Assembly: GCA_017449935.1 (NCBI GenBank)
Contig: JAFSYP010000114.1
Location: 1-64,000 of the forward strand
Length of the DNA: 64,000 nt
Direction: 5' to 3'
Origin: Clostridia bacterium
GTDB taxonomy: Bacteria; Bacillota; Clostridia; Oscillospirales; Acutalibacteraceae
The translations under genes were made by a program, and so were the position numbers. Under the pieces are notes generated by a model. That model did no database searches, was not told where the DNA came from, and saw nothing but the letters and a program-made list of their open reading frames with translations. Below are positions 17,069-27,413 of this stretch, piece by piece; position 1 is the stretch's first letter; every line of letters begins with the position of its first letter.

Positions 17069-18610
17069 TTACTTTTCCAGTTCGTCCAAACTCTTTAAGT
17101 ATTCGCCCGCGCGTTCGGCGTCGCCGATCTGCGCCAGCTCTTCGGCGCTCGCGTTGCTGACGCGGCCGGCCATCGCCTTGCGCCGCAGCAGCAGCTCCGC
17201 GTACATCTGGTCGCGCTTCTTCTGGTTGAGCGGATAGAAGAATTTCGGGACGTTGCCGATGATACCCGTGAAGATCGGGATGCCGGTCGCCAGCGCGAAG
17301 ATCCACCACTTGGTCTTTTCGGCCTGATTGCCGATGTTGCCCTGGATGTAGCCGATCTTCTGCATGACGAGGTTGTTGACGGTGGACTGGGCGGTGTTCA
17401 TCAGCTTGGTGACCAGCTCTTTTGCGACGCCGGTCATCGCCTCGGCACGGTAGCCGTTCTTCCACTCGCAGTAGTCCATCGCTTCGTTGCGCAGCTCCTC
17501 GGTGATCACGTGGGACGGGCCGTAGACGAGCATTCGGAAGACTTCCTGCACCGCCAAAAGCGGCAGCATGACGAGCTTGTTCTGATAATTCTTGTTGATG
17601 CAGCCGACGCCGAACACGACCAGCCACCAGAAATCCACCCAAAGATCGCTGAACAGCCAGATCGCTTTGGTCGAGACCTTGCGGCGCAGCGGCGCCACGA
17701 ACGAATAGCTGATATAGGACACGGGCGACGCCGGGATGCCGACGAGCGTCTGGTAGCTCGACGCGCCGAGCACGTCGATGAAATAGTTGGACATACCGGT
17801 GCCGATGCTGAACTTGCCGAGGAACTCCGACAGCACGATGATCAGCATGGGCTTGTTGTTGATGATGGCTTTCAGTCCCATGAGGACGCTCGGCTTCTCG
17901 ATCGACTGCGCCACGCGTTCGCGCGACACGATGAAGAAGAAGAAGGCCATGCCGGAGGAAATGAGCGCCAGCGGGATGCCGAAGCCCGCGAACAGATGGT
18001 AGAGGCTCCAGCCGGTCTTGTTGTTGATCGTCAGGTCGTACAAAAGGCCGAAGATCAGCACCGGCGCGTTTTCAAACAGGGACGACACGAGCTGCGCCTT
18101 GGCGATCAGTCGTGATCGTTCGACAGGGTGGGGCGTGATCGTCCCCATCAGGCCGGTTGCGGCGATGCCCTTGAAGGTGTTGGCCGTTTCCTCGATAACG
18201 CTCATGGCGAAATACACGATCCACTTCGGCAGATAAGTCGCCGAGGTGCCGGGGAATATCGCCGGCAGCAGCCATTTCCACAAACCGAGGATGGTCAGCG
18301 GGATCTGCAAAAAGAGCATGTACGGGCGGAACTTGCCCCAGCGTGTGCGCGTCTTCTCGACAATCGTGGCGATGATGGTGTCGTTGATGATGTCCCACAC
18401 GCCGCCGATCGAGGTCTGGATGGCGATCAAGCGGAAGTCGATCTTGATGACGTCCCAGCGGAAACGCTCTTCGTACTTGTTGATATGCAGGCTCTGCGAC
18501 GCATCGTACATGATGTACGCGGCCGTTTCTTTTGAGCCGACGTAACGCCTGTCCTGATGCACGTATTGCAGCGCTTCCTCGCGCGAGAGCTTTTGCGGTT
18601 CATCGGACAT
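17069..18610 (-). CDS. GPH/MelB-type sugar:cation symporter (MFS)
   Basis: A 513-residue transporter with about twelve hydrophobic segments. The signature GGVWDIINDTIIATIVEKTRTRWGKFRP, here cut to its core D-x3-D-x3-E and RxGKFRP elements, is the GPH family cation-site and loop motif (MelB, XynP relatives). The N-terminal 60 residues before the first membrane helix and the charged 60-residue tail are longer than in MelB. Substrate probably is a glycoside or oligosaccharide taken up with Na+ or H+. The neighbouring polysaccharide deacetylase is divergent in function, so the substrate cannot be inferred from context. Confidence 0.82.
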   Translation of the reverse strand: MSDEPQKLSREEALQYVHQDRRYVGSKETAAYIMYDASQSLHINKYEERFRWDVIKIDFRLIAIQTSIGGVWDIINDTIIATIVEKTRTRWGKFRPYMLFLQIPLTILGLWKWLLPAIFPGTSATYLPKWIVYFAMSVIEETANTFKGIAATGLMGTITPHPVERSRLIAKAQLVSSLFENAPVLIFGLLYDLTINNKTGWSLYHLFAGFGIPLALISSGMAFFFFIVSRERVAQSIEKPSVLMGLKAIINNKPMLIIVLSEFLGKFSIGTGMSNYFIDVLGASSYQTLVGIPASPVSYISYSFVAPLRRKVSTKAIWLFSDLWVDFWWLVVFGVGCINKNYQNKLVMLPLLAVQEVFRMLVYGPSHVITEELRNEAMDYCEWKNGYRAEAMTGVAKELVTKLMNTAQSTVNNLVMQKIGYIQGNIGNQAEKTKWWIFALATGIPIFTGIIGNVPKFFYPLNQKKRDQMYAELLLRRKAMAGRVSNASAEELAQIGDAERAGEYLKSLDELEK

Positions 18611-18692
18611 ACGGTTTCCCCCTTTTCCGAAAAGATGACGGCGGTGAACGAGATTTTCACCTGTTCATCGCCGGAGAAGTACTCTATCTGAA

Positions 18693-18721
18693 ATTGTAGC
18701 AGAATAAGACAAAAAAGTCAA
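18693..18721 (-). promoter_or_regulatory. sigmaA promoter of the GPH symporter gene
   Basis: TTGACT (18716-18721) and TACAAT (18693-18698) on the minus strand are 17 bases apart. The leader to the ATG at 18610 is about 75 bases and carries no obvious riboswitch. Confidence 0.7.
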
Positions 18722-18750
18722 TGCGTTTTCGAGAAAATTGTGTAAAGTGC

Positions 18751-19449
18751 TTACAGCAAAATATCCCTGTTCGTGCCGTAGTAAATGTCCGGCCGTCCGC
18801 TGATCCTTCGGCAGAACGCGTCGAACCATTCCCAGTCGTCGTCGCGCTCGAATTCGTACGCGTGCCCCCAGATGTAGAACAGCTGCGGCGTCGTCGGCTC
18901 GAGCGCGAGAAAACGCTCGGCCAGCTCGAGCAGCTTTTCTTTTTCGCCGTGGCGCGCCGTCGGATGCAGCAGCAACGGGTCCTGCGGCAGATCGAACGAA
19001 TGCGTCGACGTCGTGGTGCGCGCGTACCGGACGCCCGTTCCCCGGCGGATCACGTCGACGACGCGCGGCGTCACGGCGGAGGAACCGACAGGATACGCCA
19101 TGCCCTGCACCTCGTACCCGACGAGCGCGGACAGCGCCCGGCGGTCGTCCTCGACTTCATGCAGGATCTCCTCGTCGGACAGATCCTTGAGCACCGGATG
19201 CGTCAGCGTATGCACGGCGACTTCGTGTCCGGCGTAGACCTCGGCGATCTCCGTTTCGCGCAGGCAGACGTGCGGGAACGTGCGGTTCTTCTGCTTGTCA
19301 TAGAACGCGTGCGCCGCGCCGAACAGTCCGCTGTTGATGTTGAACGTCGCGCGCAGGCCGTATTTTTCAAAAATGCGCAGCAGCTGCCTGTCCTGCGTCA
19401 CGCCGTCGTCATAACTGAACGTCACCGCTTTCATCTTGCCGTGGAACAT
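18751..19449 (-). CDS. Polysaccharide deacetylase family protein (NodB-like)
   Basis: A 232-residue CE4-type enzyme that removes N- or O-acetyl groups from glycans. Motif 1 is FSYDDG (catalytic base and metal Asp), motif 2 is VAVHTLTHP (metal His-x3-His), and later IWGHAYEFE resembles the C-terminal conserved segment. There is no signal peptide, so it is either cytoplasmic or acts on imported material. The ATG at 19449 is favoured because GGGAG lies nine bases upstream; two earlier ATGs are too close to or before that site. Confidence 0.85.
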   Translation of the reverse strand: MFHGKMKAVTFSYDDGVTQDRQLLRIFEKYGLRATFNINSGLFGAAHAFYDKQKNRTFPHVCLRETEIAEVYAGHEVAVHTLTHPVLKDLSDEEILHEVEDDRRALSALVGYEVQGMAYPVGSSAVTPRVVDVIRRGTGVRYARTTTSTHSFDLPQDPLLLHPTARHGEKEKLLELAERFLALEPTTPQLFYIWGHAYEFERDDDWEWFDAFCRRISGRPDIYYGTNRDILL

Positions 19450-19472
19450 CGTCATCTCTCCCTTCCGCAGAC

Positions 19473-19501
19473 AGTGTACCACACGGCGGGGAACAAGTCA
19501 A
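19473..19501 (-). promoter_or_regulatory. sigmaA promoter of the deacetylase gene
   Basis: Minus-strand TTGACT (19496-19501), a 17-base spacer and TACACT (19473-19478). The divergent ileS promoter begins 36 bases away. Confidence 0.65.
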
Positions 19502-19536
19502 TGCCCCGGCGGGGCGACGACTTTTCAATAAAACAC

Positions 19537-19575
19537 TTGACAAAAAAATACAATGGTTTTATACTATTTTAGTAT
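19537..19575 (+). promoter_or_regulatory. ileS promoter with inverted repeat over the -10 box
   Basis: TTGACA (19537-19542), a 17-base spacer and TATACT (19560-19565). The inverted repeat ATACTA-TTT-TAGTAT (19561-19575) overlaps the -10. The transcript leader would be only about 50 bases, too short for a T-box, which is the usual control of Firmicutes ileS. Repression through the inverted repeat is an inference. Confidence 0.75.
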
Positions 19576-19621
19576 GAGTTTCTCTGCATTTTTGCAAATC
19601 CACACTTCGGAGGTTTTGAAT

Positions 19622-22600
19622 ATGGCAGACCAGGAAAGAAACACTTTCATCGAAACCGAGCATGACGTTCTGCGCTTCTGGGAGGAGAACGACTGCTTCG
19701 GAAAGCTGCGGGAAAAGAACGCGGGTCATACGCGCTTCCGCTTTTTGGACGGCCCCATCACCGCCAACAATCCCATGGGCATTCACCACGCGTGGGGCAG
19801 AAGTCTCAAGGACATCTTCATCCGCTACAAGGCCATGCAGGGCTACGACTGCCGCTACCAGAACGGGTTCGACGCGCAGGGACTGTGGGTCGAGGTCGAG
19901 GTGGAAAAGGAGCTGGGCTTCAAGACCAAGCGCGACATCGAAGAGTACGGCATGGACAAGTTCACCAAGAAGTGCGTCGAGCGCGTCCGGAAATTCTCCG
20001 GCATCATCACCGAGCAGTCCAAGCGGCTCGGCCAGTGGATGGACTGGGACAACAGCTACTACACCCATACGGACAAAAATATCCAGGGCATCTGGCATTT
20101 CCTCAAAAAGTGCAACGAAAACGGCTGGCTTCGCAAGGAGTACAAGCCCATGCCGTGGTGCCCGCGCTGCGGCACGTCGCTGTCCGAGCATGAGATGACC
20201 GGCTCGTACAAGCTCATGACGCACAACTCCGTCTTCTTCAAGCTCCCGATCGTCGACACGGGAAAGAAGATCCTCGTCTGGACGACCACGCCCTGGACGC
20301 TTTCGTCCAACGTGGCGCTGGCGGTCAATCCGGATATCGACTATGTGGAGGTGCGCATCGCCAGCGACGACGCGACGCTCATCTGCGCCAAGAACGCCAT
20401 CAAGTACCTCGGCGACGACAAGCAGGAGGTGCTGCGCATGTTCAAGGGCGCGGAGCTCGTCGGGCTGCACTTTGAAACGTGCTTCCCCGAATTTGATGCC
20501 CAGCAGGGCATCGACCACCGCATCGTCGCGTGGGAGGACGTCGACGCCGAGGAAGGCACCGGCGTCGTGCATATCGCGCCCGGCTGCGGCGCGGAGGACT
20601 TCCAGCTCGGCGTGCGCGAGGGCCTCGCGCAGGTCATGCCCGTGGACGACTCCGGTATATTCCTCCAGGGCTTCGGCTTCATGACCGGCAAGGACAGCCA
20701 CGACGTCGCGCCCGAGGTGTTTGAGGAACTGGAAAAGAGAAACAAGCTCTATAAGGTTGAGCCGCACGAGCACAGCTATCCCGTCTGCTGGCGCTGCAAG
20801 CACGAGGTCATCTTCCGTCTGGTGCCCGCGTGGTTCATCGCGACCGAGGAGCTCAAGCCCCGCCTGATCCGCGCCGCGGAGAGCGTGCGCTGGGAGCCGG
20901 ATTCCAACGGCAAGCGCATGGTGGACTGGCTGAACAATATGGGCGACTGGAATATCTCCCGCAAGCGTTACTACGGTCTGCCGCTGCCGTTCTATGTGTG
21001 CGACTGCGGCGAAGTGACCGTGATCGGCTCCAAGGCGGAGCTGCGTGAAAAGGCCGTCGATCCCGCCGTGGTCGACGCGCTGCCGGAGCTGCACCGTCCG
21101 TGGGTGGACGACGTGCAGATCGTCTGTCCGAAGTGCGGCAAAGCGGTGCGCCGGATCGCCGAAACGGGCGACGTCTGGCTCGACGCCGGCATCGTGCCGT
21201 ACTCGACGTTCGGTTACTTCGACGACAAAGAGGAATGGAAAAAGAATTTCCCGGCCGAATGGGTCACGGAGATGCGCGAGCAGGTGCGTCTGTGGTTCTA
21301 TTCGATGCTGTTCATGAGCGTCGTGCTCGAAGACCGCGCGCCGTATGAACGCGTGCTGTCCTACAACTCCGTCGTGGCCGAGGACGGCTCCCGCTTCTCG
21401 AAGACGGGCTTTATGATCCGGTTCGACGAGGCCGCGGAAAAGATCGGCGCCGATACCGTGCGGTACCTGTACGCCGGCGCGCCCGTGGCGAACGACGTGC
21501 GTTTCGGCTTCAATCTCGGCGACGAGGCGCGCCGCAAGCTGCTGGGCTTCTACAACATCTATACGTTCTTTGACACCTATGCCGCCATCGACAAGCCCTG
21601 CTTCGACGGCTATACGCCCGACAAAGCGGCGTTCACGCCCGTCGACCGCTGGCTGATGCTGCGCACCGACGCGTTCATCCGCAAGGCGACCGACGCGTAT
21701 GAGAGCTACAAGAGCTACGCGCTCGTCAAGGAATTCGAGAGCTTCGTCGACGACATCTCCAACTGGTATGTGCGCACCAACCGCCGCCGCTTCTGGAAGG
21801 CGGAGGACGCCGAGGACAAGATGATCGCGTACTATACGCTGTTCTATGCGCTGCGCGCCGCGGTGCAGGTCATGGCGCCGATCATCCCGTTCATGACCGA
21901 GGGCATCTGGCAGAGACTCGTGCGCAAGGTGCAGCCGTCCGCGCCGATCTCCGTGCATCTGACCGACTTCCCGAAGCCGGCCGATCTGTTCGAGGACGAC
22001 GGTCTGACCGCACAGGTCGACACCGTGCGCGACATCATCGCCACCGCCATGCGCCTGAGAAACGAGCAGCAGCTCAAAGTGCGTCAGCCGCTGCCGAAGC
22101 TGTTTGTCTGCACCGAGGACGCCGCGGCGATCCGCACGTTCGAGCGCAGCATCCTCGACGAGCTGAACGTCAAGAGCGTGGAATATGTCACCGATTTTTC
22201 CGTGCTGGAGGAAAGCTCGCTGGGCGTCAACTTCAAGGCTGCCGGCGCGGTGCTCAAGAAGGAAGTCAACAACTTCAAGGCCGCGCTCGAAAACGCTTCC
22301 GCAGACGAGATGCAGGCGATGGTCGCCGCGTTCAAGGCGGGCGAACAGGTCGCGGTGCCTGGCTTTGACGGCACGTTCGATCCGTCGTTGTTCATCGAGC
22401 ACAGCAAGACGAAGGCCGGCGTCGTCAGCGCCAAGTGCGCCGACGGGCTGGATATCGCGCTGGACGTGACGCTGACCGACGCGCTGCGCAAGGAAGGCGC
22501 GGTGCGCGACGTGATCCGCCAGTGCCAGCTGCTGCGCAAGGAGGCCGGCTATTCGGTCGAACAGCGCATCACCGCCGCCGTACAGACGGACGATCCGTTC

Positions 22601-22747
22601 CTTCTGGAGGCGCTCGAGGAAAAGAAGGCGCACATCGCCGCCGAGCTGCTCGCGGGTGAGCTGGTCGTCAACGCGCCGTTCGAGGCGGACCTCTCCAAGG
22701 AGTTCGAGGTCGCCGGCGCGAAGATCACCGCATCCGTGCGCAAATAA
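19622..22747 (+). CDS. ileS: Isoleucyl-tRNA synthetase, long (type 2-like) form
   Basis: A 1041-residue class I aminoacyl-tRNA synthetase that charges tRNA-Ile. The HIGH motif is GIHH at residues 53-56 (PMGIHHAWGR). The KMSKS element is reduced to RFSKTG at 591-596. The editing domain follows WTTTPWTLSSNVALAVN, and zinc-type CPRC and CPKC pairs are present. Together with GPITANNPMG this pattern resembles the eukaryote-like IleS group (type 2), some members of which tolerate mupirocin. The C-terminal anticodon-binding region is full length. Start chosen at the ATG with GGAGG nine bases upstream. Confidence 0.93.
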   Translation: MADQERNTFIETEHDVLRFWEENDCFGKLREKNAGHTRFRFLDGPITANNPMGIHHAWGRSLKDIFIRYKAMQGYDCRYQNGFDAQGLWVEVEVEKELGFKTKRDIEEYGMDKFTKKCVERVRKFSGIITEQSKRLGQWMDWDNSYYTHTDKNIQGIWHFLKKCNENGWLRKEYKPMPWCPRCGTSLSEHEMTGSYKLMTHNSVFFKLPIVDTGKKILVWTTTPWTLSSNVALAVNPDIDYVEVRIASDDATLICAKNAIKYLGDDKQEVLRMFKGAELVGLHFETCFPEFDAQQGIDHRIVAWEDVDAEEGTGVVHIAPGCGAEDFQLGVREGLAQVMPVDDSGIFLQGFGFMTGKDSHDVAPEVFEELEKRNKLYKVEPHEHSYPVCWRCKHEVIFRLVPAWFIATEELKPRLIRAAESVRWEPDSNGKRMVDWLNNMGDWNISRKRYYGLPLPFYVCDCGEVTVIGSKAELREKAVDPAVVDALPELHRPWVDDVQIVCPKCGKAVRRIAETGDVWLDAGIVPYSTFGYFDDKEEWKKNFPAEWVTEMREQVRLWFYSMLFMSVVLEDRAPYERVLSYNSVVAEDGSRFSKTGFMIRFDEAAEKIGADTVRYLYAGAPVANDVRFGFNLGDEARRKLLGFYNIYTFFDTYAAIDKPCFDGYTPDKAAFTPVDRWLMLRTDAFIRKATDAYESYKSYALVKEFESFVDDISNWYVRTNRRRFWKAEDAEDKMIAYYTLFYALRAAVQVMAPIIPFMTEGIWQRLVRKVQPSAPISVHLTDFPKPADLFEDDGLTAQVDTVRDIIATAMRLRNEQQLKVRQPLPKLFVCTEDAAAIRTFERSILDELNVKSVEYVTDFSVLEESSLGVNFKAAGAVLKKEVNNFKAALENASADEMQAMVAAFKAGEQVAVPGFDGTFDPSLFIEHSKTKAGVVSAKCADGLDIALDVTLTDALRKEGAVRDVIRQCQLLRKEAGYSVEQRITAAVQTDDPFLLEALEEKKAHIAAELLAGELVVNAPFEADLSKEFEVAGAKITASVRK

Positions 22748-22777
22748 CGTGTGCAAATAAACAGAATACAAATACAG

Positions 22778-22817
22778 CGAAGCCGCCGGGTTCATCACCG
22801 CGACGGCTTCGTTTTTT
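22778..22817 (+). terminator. ileS terminator
   Basis: CGAAGCCG (22778-22785) pairs with CGGCTTCG (22804-22811), followed by TTTTTT. Confidence 0.8.
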
Positions 22818-22829
22818 GTTGCGCTTTTT

Positions 22830-23360
22830 TTATTTATCCAGCAAATTGGACTTCGCGGTCTTGCGCGCGAACAACGCGGTCACGAGTCCGACGACCGCGT
22901 CGTACACCAGCACGCAGCCGATGATGCGCGTGGCGAAGCTGGCGAACGCGGCGGGGTTGATGACGATCAGGATCCCCAGCAGCACGCCGATCAGCGCGAG
23001 GATCAGGGCGACGGTCTTGCCGGCGGGCAGACGGACGGCGATCACGAGATCGAACAGGGAATTGAGGATCAGCAGCACGCCGAAAATGATGTTCAGCGCG
23101 TTGATGACGGGCTGCGCGGCGATCAGCAGGACGACGCCGAAGATCGCGGCGACGCCGCCAATCACCAGAGAAACGGGGACGCGGTCCTCTTTTTTGGTCA
23201 GGAAGTGGACGACGATCCGCACCGCGGCGCCGCAGAGCAGTACCGCGCCGATAATGCGCACGTACGTTCGCAGCGAAGCCGCAGGCGCGGCGATCAGTAA
23301 AACGCCCAGCGCCAGCAGGATGATGCTCGAAAGCAGTTTGTTTTTAATGATGTTTTGCAT
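22830..23360 (-). CDS. DUF308/HdeD-like membrane protein
   Basis: A 176-residue polytopic membrane protein with six hydrophobic segments arranged as three helix pairs with internal similarity (GVLLIAAP, GVVLLIAAQP and GILIVINP ends), typical of the DUF308 family. HdeD is implicated in acid resistance in enterobacteria; the role in Firmicutes is not known. It starts 12 bases after the rqcH stop and is probably the last gene of the prmA-rqcH transcript. Confidence 0.75.
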   Translation of the reverse strand: MQNIIKNKLLSSIILLALGVLLIAAPAASLRTYVRIIGAVLLCGAAVRIVVHFLTKKEDRVPVSLVIGGVAAIFGVVLLIAAQPVINALNIIFGVLLILNSLFDLVIAVRLPAGKTVALILALIGVLLGILIVINPAAFASFATRIIGCVLVYDAVVGLVTALFARKTAKSNLLDK

Positions 23361-23372
23361 AAAAAGTCCTCC

Positions 23373-25124
23373 TTATTCTACCCGCAGAGATTCGGATGCA
23401 TCCCGGTCGGGATTGATGGTCAGTGTGCTGTAAACGTGGTAGATGACCTTGCCGGGTTTCGCGCCCGGCGGTTTTTTCAGGTTTTTGGCGAACGTGTAAT
23501 CCACCGGCACCTGCGCCGATTCCCGCGCGCGACTGTTGTAGGCGGCGATCATGGCGGCCTGTTCGATCGTCGAGGGCGGGATCTCGCGCCCCTCGGCGCA
23601 CACGATCACGTGCGAGCCGGGGATCTTTTGCGTGTGCAGCCACAGATCGCTGCCGCGCGCCGTTTTCAGCGAGAGCCTGTCGTTTTGCAGATTGTTGCGT
23701 CCGACCAGGATGCGGAACCCGTCCGTTGACCGGTATTCGAGCGGCGGCAGGGGCTTGGGGTTCTTTTCGTTCGGCCGCCGGCTGTGTTTGAGATACCCGG
23801 CCTGCTCGATCTCCGCGCGCAGCGCGCCCAGCTCCGCGCCGGCGTCCGCGCGGCTGACAAGATCCGTCAGCGTTTCGAGGTACTGCAGCTCCTGCTCGCC
23901 CGATTCGATCAGCGTTCGGAGCATCTGCTCGGCAGTCTTCGCCTTGCGGTATTCCTTGTAATACTTCTGCGCGTTCGCCATCGGCGCGAGCGCGGGGTCG
24001 ACGGCGATGCGCACGATATTGCCGCCGTCGTAATAGTTCGGCACGTCGTAAAACGGCGCGCCCTTTTCGAGCGTTCCGGCATAGGACTGGATCAGTTCGC
24101 CGCGGATGCGCAGCGTTTCCCGATCGGCGCAGCGTTCCAGCTCCGCGCGCTGGATATCCAGCTTGCGCGCCGTACGCGCCGCGGCGGCGGACAGCGCCTT
24201 GAGCATGTCGGCCGCGCGCTGCCGCGTGCGGTCCTGCCGGTCGCGTTCAAAGTAAAAGTCGTCCAGCAGCGCGCAGCAGCTTTCGTATACCTTCGGCGTA
24301 CGGGCGAAGCCGTACTGCGTGACGTCCATGAAGGAAAAGTCCGTGCCGCGTCCCGCCTCGTCGAGCAGGATGCACGGCGTCCCGCCGGTCGAGAGCGTCG
24401 TTTTAAGCGCCGAAAGCGCGTCCGAAAGCAGCTTCGTCTGCACGTCGGACAGCTCGCGTACCGTGCAGTCCGTTCCGCCGCAGCGGCTGGCAAGCTCCCG
24501 ACAGACCAGCGGCGACGCGCCCTGCAGCGTATTCAGCAGCGCCGACGGCAGCGTCTTGTCCGTGTACTGCCGCAGCCGCGAAAGGACGTCTCCGACCGTG
24601 CACGCGCGCAGATCGAGTTTGTCCTGCGGCGGCGGGGATCGGTACGGAAGGCCCGGCAGCACCTGCCGGTAGGACGACTGCGTGCCGTCCACGCGCTTGA
24701 CCGCGTCGAGAATAATGCCGCCCGAATCCAGCAGGATGATGTTGCTGTGCTTGGCCATGATCTCCACGCACAGCCGCAGCGACACGGGATCGCCGATCTC
24801 GTTCGTCGCGTCGAAGTCGAGAAAAACCGTGCGGTCCAGTCCCGACTGCGTGACGTCCCGCAGCTTCGCGCCGAGCAGACGCTTGCGCAGCAGCATACAC
24901 AGCATCGGCGGTTTGGCGGGATTCTCCGGCGCAAACGACGTGATGTGCAGCCGCGGGCTGTTCGGCGAAGCGGACAAAAACAGCTTGTACGCCGCCCGAT
25001 AACCGCGCAGATGCAGCATCACCTCGTACTTTGCGGGCTGATGCACCTTTTCCACGCGGCAGCCGACGAGCTGACTTTGCAGCTCTCCGGTCAGAAAATG
25101 CAGAAAATATCCGTCTAACGGCAT
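23373..25124 (-). CDS. rqcH: Ribosome quality control protein RqcH (NEMF/Rqc2/FbpA family)
   Basis: A 583-residue protein that binds stalled 50S-peptidyl-tRNA complexes and adds C-terminal alanine tails to the nascent chain. It has the NFACT-N domain with Asp97-Arg98 (GLDRTVF), the same numbering as the residues needed for tailing in Bacillus RqcH. A long helical coiled-coil region follows at about 270-430, and then the NFACT-R domain (RNNLQNDRLSLKTARGSD, WLHTQKIPGSHVI). It starts one base after the prmA stop. Confidence 0.93.
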   Translation of the reverse strand: MPLDGYFLHFLTGELQSQLVGCRVEKVHQPAKYEVMLHLRGYRAAYKLFLSASPNSPRLHITSFAPENPAKPPMLCMLLRKRLLGAKLRDVTQSGLDRTVFLDFDATNEIGDPVSLRLCVEIMAKHSNIILLDSGGIILDAVKRVDGTQSSYRQVLPGLPYRSPPPQDKLDLRACTVGDVLSRLRQYTDKTLPSALLNTLQGASPLVCRELASRCGGTDCTVRELSDVQTKLLSDALSALKTTLSTGGTPCILLDEAGRGTDFSFMDVTQYGFARTPKVYESCCALLDDFYFERDRQDRTRQRAADMLKALSAAAARTARKLDIQRAELERCADRETLRIRGELIQSYAGTLEKGAPFYDVPNYYDGGNIVRIAVDPALAPMANAQKYYKEYRKAKTAEQMLRTLIESGEQELQYLETLTDLVSRADAGAELGALRAEIEQAGYLKHSRRPNEKNPKPLPPLEYRSTDGFRILVGRNNLQNDRLSLKTARGSDLWLHTQKIPGSHVIVCAEGREIPPSTIEQAAMIAAYNSRARESAQVPVDYTFAKNLKKPPGAKPGKVIYHVYSTLTINPDRDASESLRVE

Positions 25125-25125
25125 A

Positions 25126-26049
25126 TCATTTCACTCCGGTCACAAAGCACAGCCAGCCGCCCTCTTCGTACCGTTCGAGCACCTCGAAGCCCAGAGAGGA
25201 GAACGCATCGAGGATCTCCCGTTCGCGCAGGTCGATGATGCCGGACGTGATGTACAGGCCGCCGGGATTGAGAAACTGCCGGATATCCTTCGACAGCAGC
25301 AATATCGCGTCCGCCACGATGTTGGCGGCGACGACGTCGTATCTGCCGTGCACCTTGTCGGTCAGGTTGCCCTCCAGCACTGTGTACCGCGGCTCGTGAA
25401 AGCCGTTCAGCTCGCCGTTGAGCCGCGCCATTTTGACCGCCAGCGGGTCGATGTCCACCGCTTCGGCGCGTTCGGCGCCCAGCAGCAGCGCCGCCACGGA
25501 CAGAATGCCGCTGCCGCAGCCGACGTCCAGGAAGGTCTTGCAGCCGTCCATGTGCTTTTCGATGGTTTGCAGGCACAGCCGCGTCGTTTCGTGCGTGCCG
25601 GTGCCGAAGGAAACGCCCGGCTCGATGTGCAGCACGGCGCGGTCGCCGGCGTCGTATTCGTCCACCCAGACGGGACGGATGAACAGCCGCTCGCCGATGG
25701 GCATGGGCTTGAAGTACGCCTTCCAGTTGTTCTCCCAATCCTCGTTGCGGCAGACCGCCTGCGAGAGCGAGAACGGAATGTTCAACGCCGTCAGCCGTTC
25801 GCGCAGATACGCGTCGGTCTCGGCGGGATTGTCCTCCGGGGAGACGTACAGGTGAATGACGGCCTTGCTCCTGTCCTTTTGCAGCAGGTCCTCGTCGATC
25901 AGGTCGATGTGCGCGATGTCGTGCGCCTCCTGTTCGAGATGACTGTAATCCTCCACGTAGATGCCGCCGCGCGCGGCCATGCAGGCGACGTCGCTCGCCG
26001 TGTCCGCGTTTCGGACGTCCACGGTCAGAATGATCTCGGTAAAATCCAT
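25126..26049 (-). CDS. prmA: Ribosomal protein L11 methyltransferase
   Basis: A 307-residue SAM-dependent methyltransferase that trimethylates ribosomal protein L11. The SAM-binding motif is FLDVGCGSGILSVAALLLG near residue 170, and GTGTHETTRLCLQ precedes it as in all PrmA proteins. YDVVAANIVADAI is the post-I/IV motif. Length is typical. It heads a minus-strand operon with rqcH and the DUF308 gene and has its own consensus promoter. Confidence 0.92.
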   Translation of the reverse strand: MDFTEIILTVDVRNADTASDVACMAARGGIYVEDYSHLEQEAHDIAHIDLIDEDLLQKDRSKAVIHLYVSPEDNPAETDAYLRERLTALNIPFSLSQAVCRNEDWENNWKAYFKPMPIGERLFIRPVWVDEYDAGDRAVLHIEPGVSFGTGTHETTRLCLQTIEKHMDGCKTFLDVGCGSGILSVAALLLGAERAEAVDIDPLAVKMARLNGELNGFHEPRYTVLEGNLTDKVHGRYDVVAANIVADAILLLSKDIRQFLNPGGLYITSGIIDLREREILDAFSSLGFEVLERYEEGGWLCFVTGVK

Positions 26050-26094
26050 AAAGTCCTCCGAATCGGGAAGTTTGATAATCCGGTTTCGCGGTTC

Positions 26095-26123
26095 ATTATA
26101 CCGTAACGGACGGAGAATGTCAA
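26095..26123 (-). promoter_or_regulatory. sigmaA promoter of the prmA operon
   Basis: Minus-strand TTGACA (26118-26123), 17-base spacer and TATAAT (26095-26100), a perfect consensus match. Confidence 0.85.
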
Positions 26124-26130
26124 CAAAGCG

Positions 26131-26174
26131 AAAACAGAAAAAGGGGCTGTCCGCACACCAGATGCGGCAGCCCC
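26131..26174 (-). terminator. metK terminator
   Basis: Plus-strand GGGGCTGTCCGCA (26143-26155) pairs with TGCGGCAGCCCC (26163-26174) with one bulge. Read on the minus strand, a U-rich tract follows (A-rich on plus, 26131-26142). It lies just upstream of the prmA promoter. Confidence 0.75.
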
Positions 26175-26197
26175 TCGGCAGTTCTTTCGGAAATTGA

Positions 26198-27385
<1,188 letters not shown>

Positions 27386-27413
27386 AGTCAGCCTCTTTCT
27401 GAATGGTTTTCCA

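Noticed and set aside
19566..19621. T-box leader of ileS
   Set aside because: The distance from the promoter to the start codon is about 50 bases, with no specifier stem or terminator.
19559..22798. A 1079-codon open frame on the strand opposite ileS
   Set aside because: It mirrors the ileS reading frame, has low-complexity Arg/His/Leu-rich translation, and no family signature. It is a by-product of high GC at third positions.
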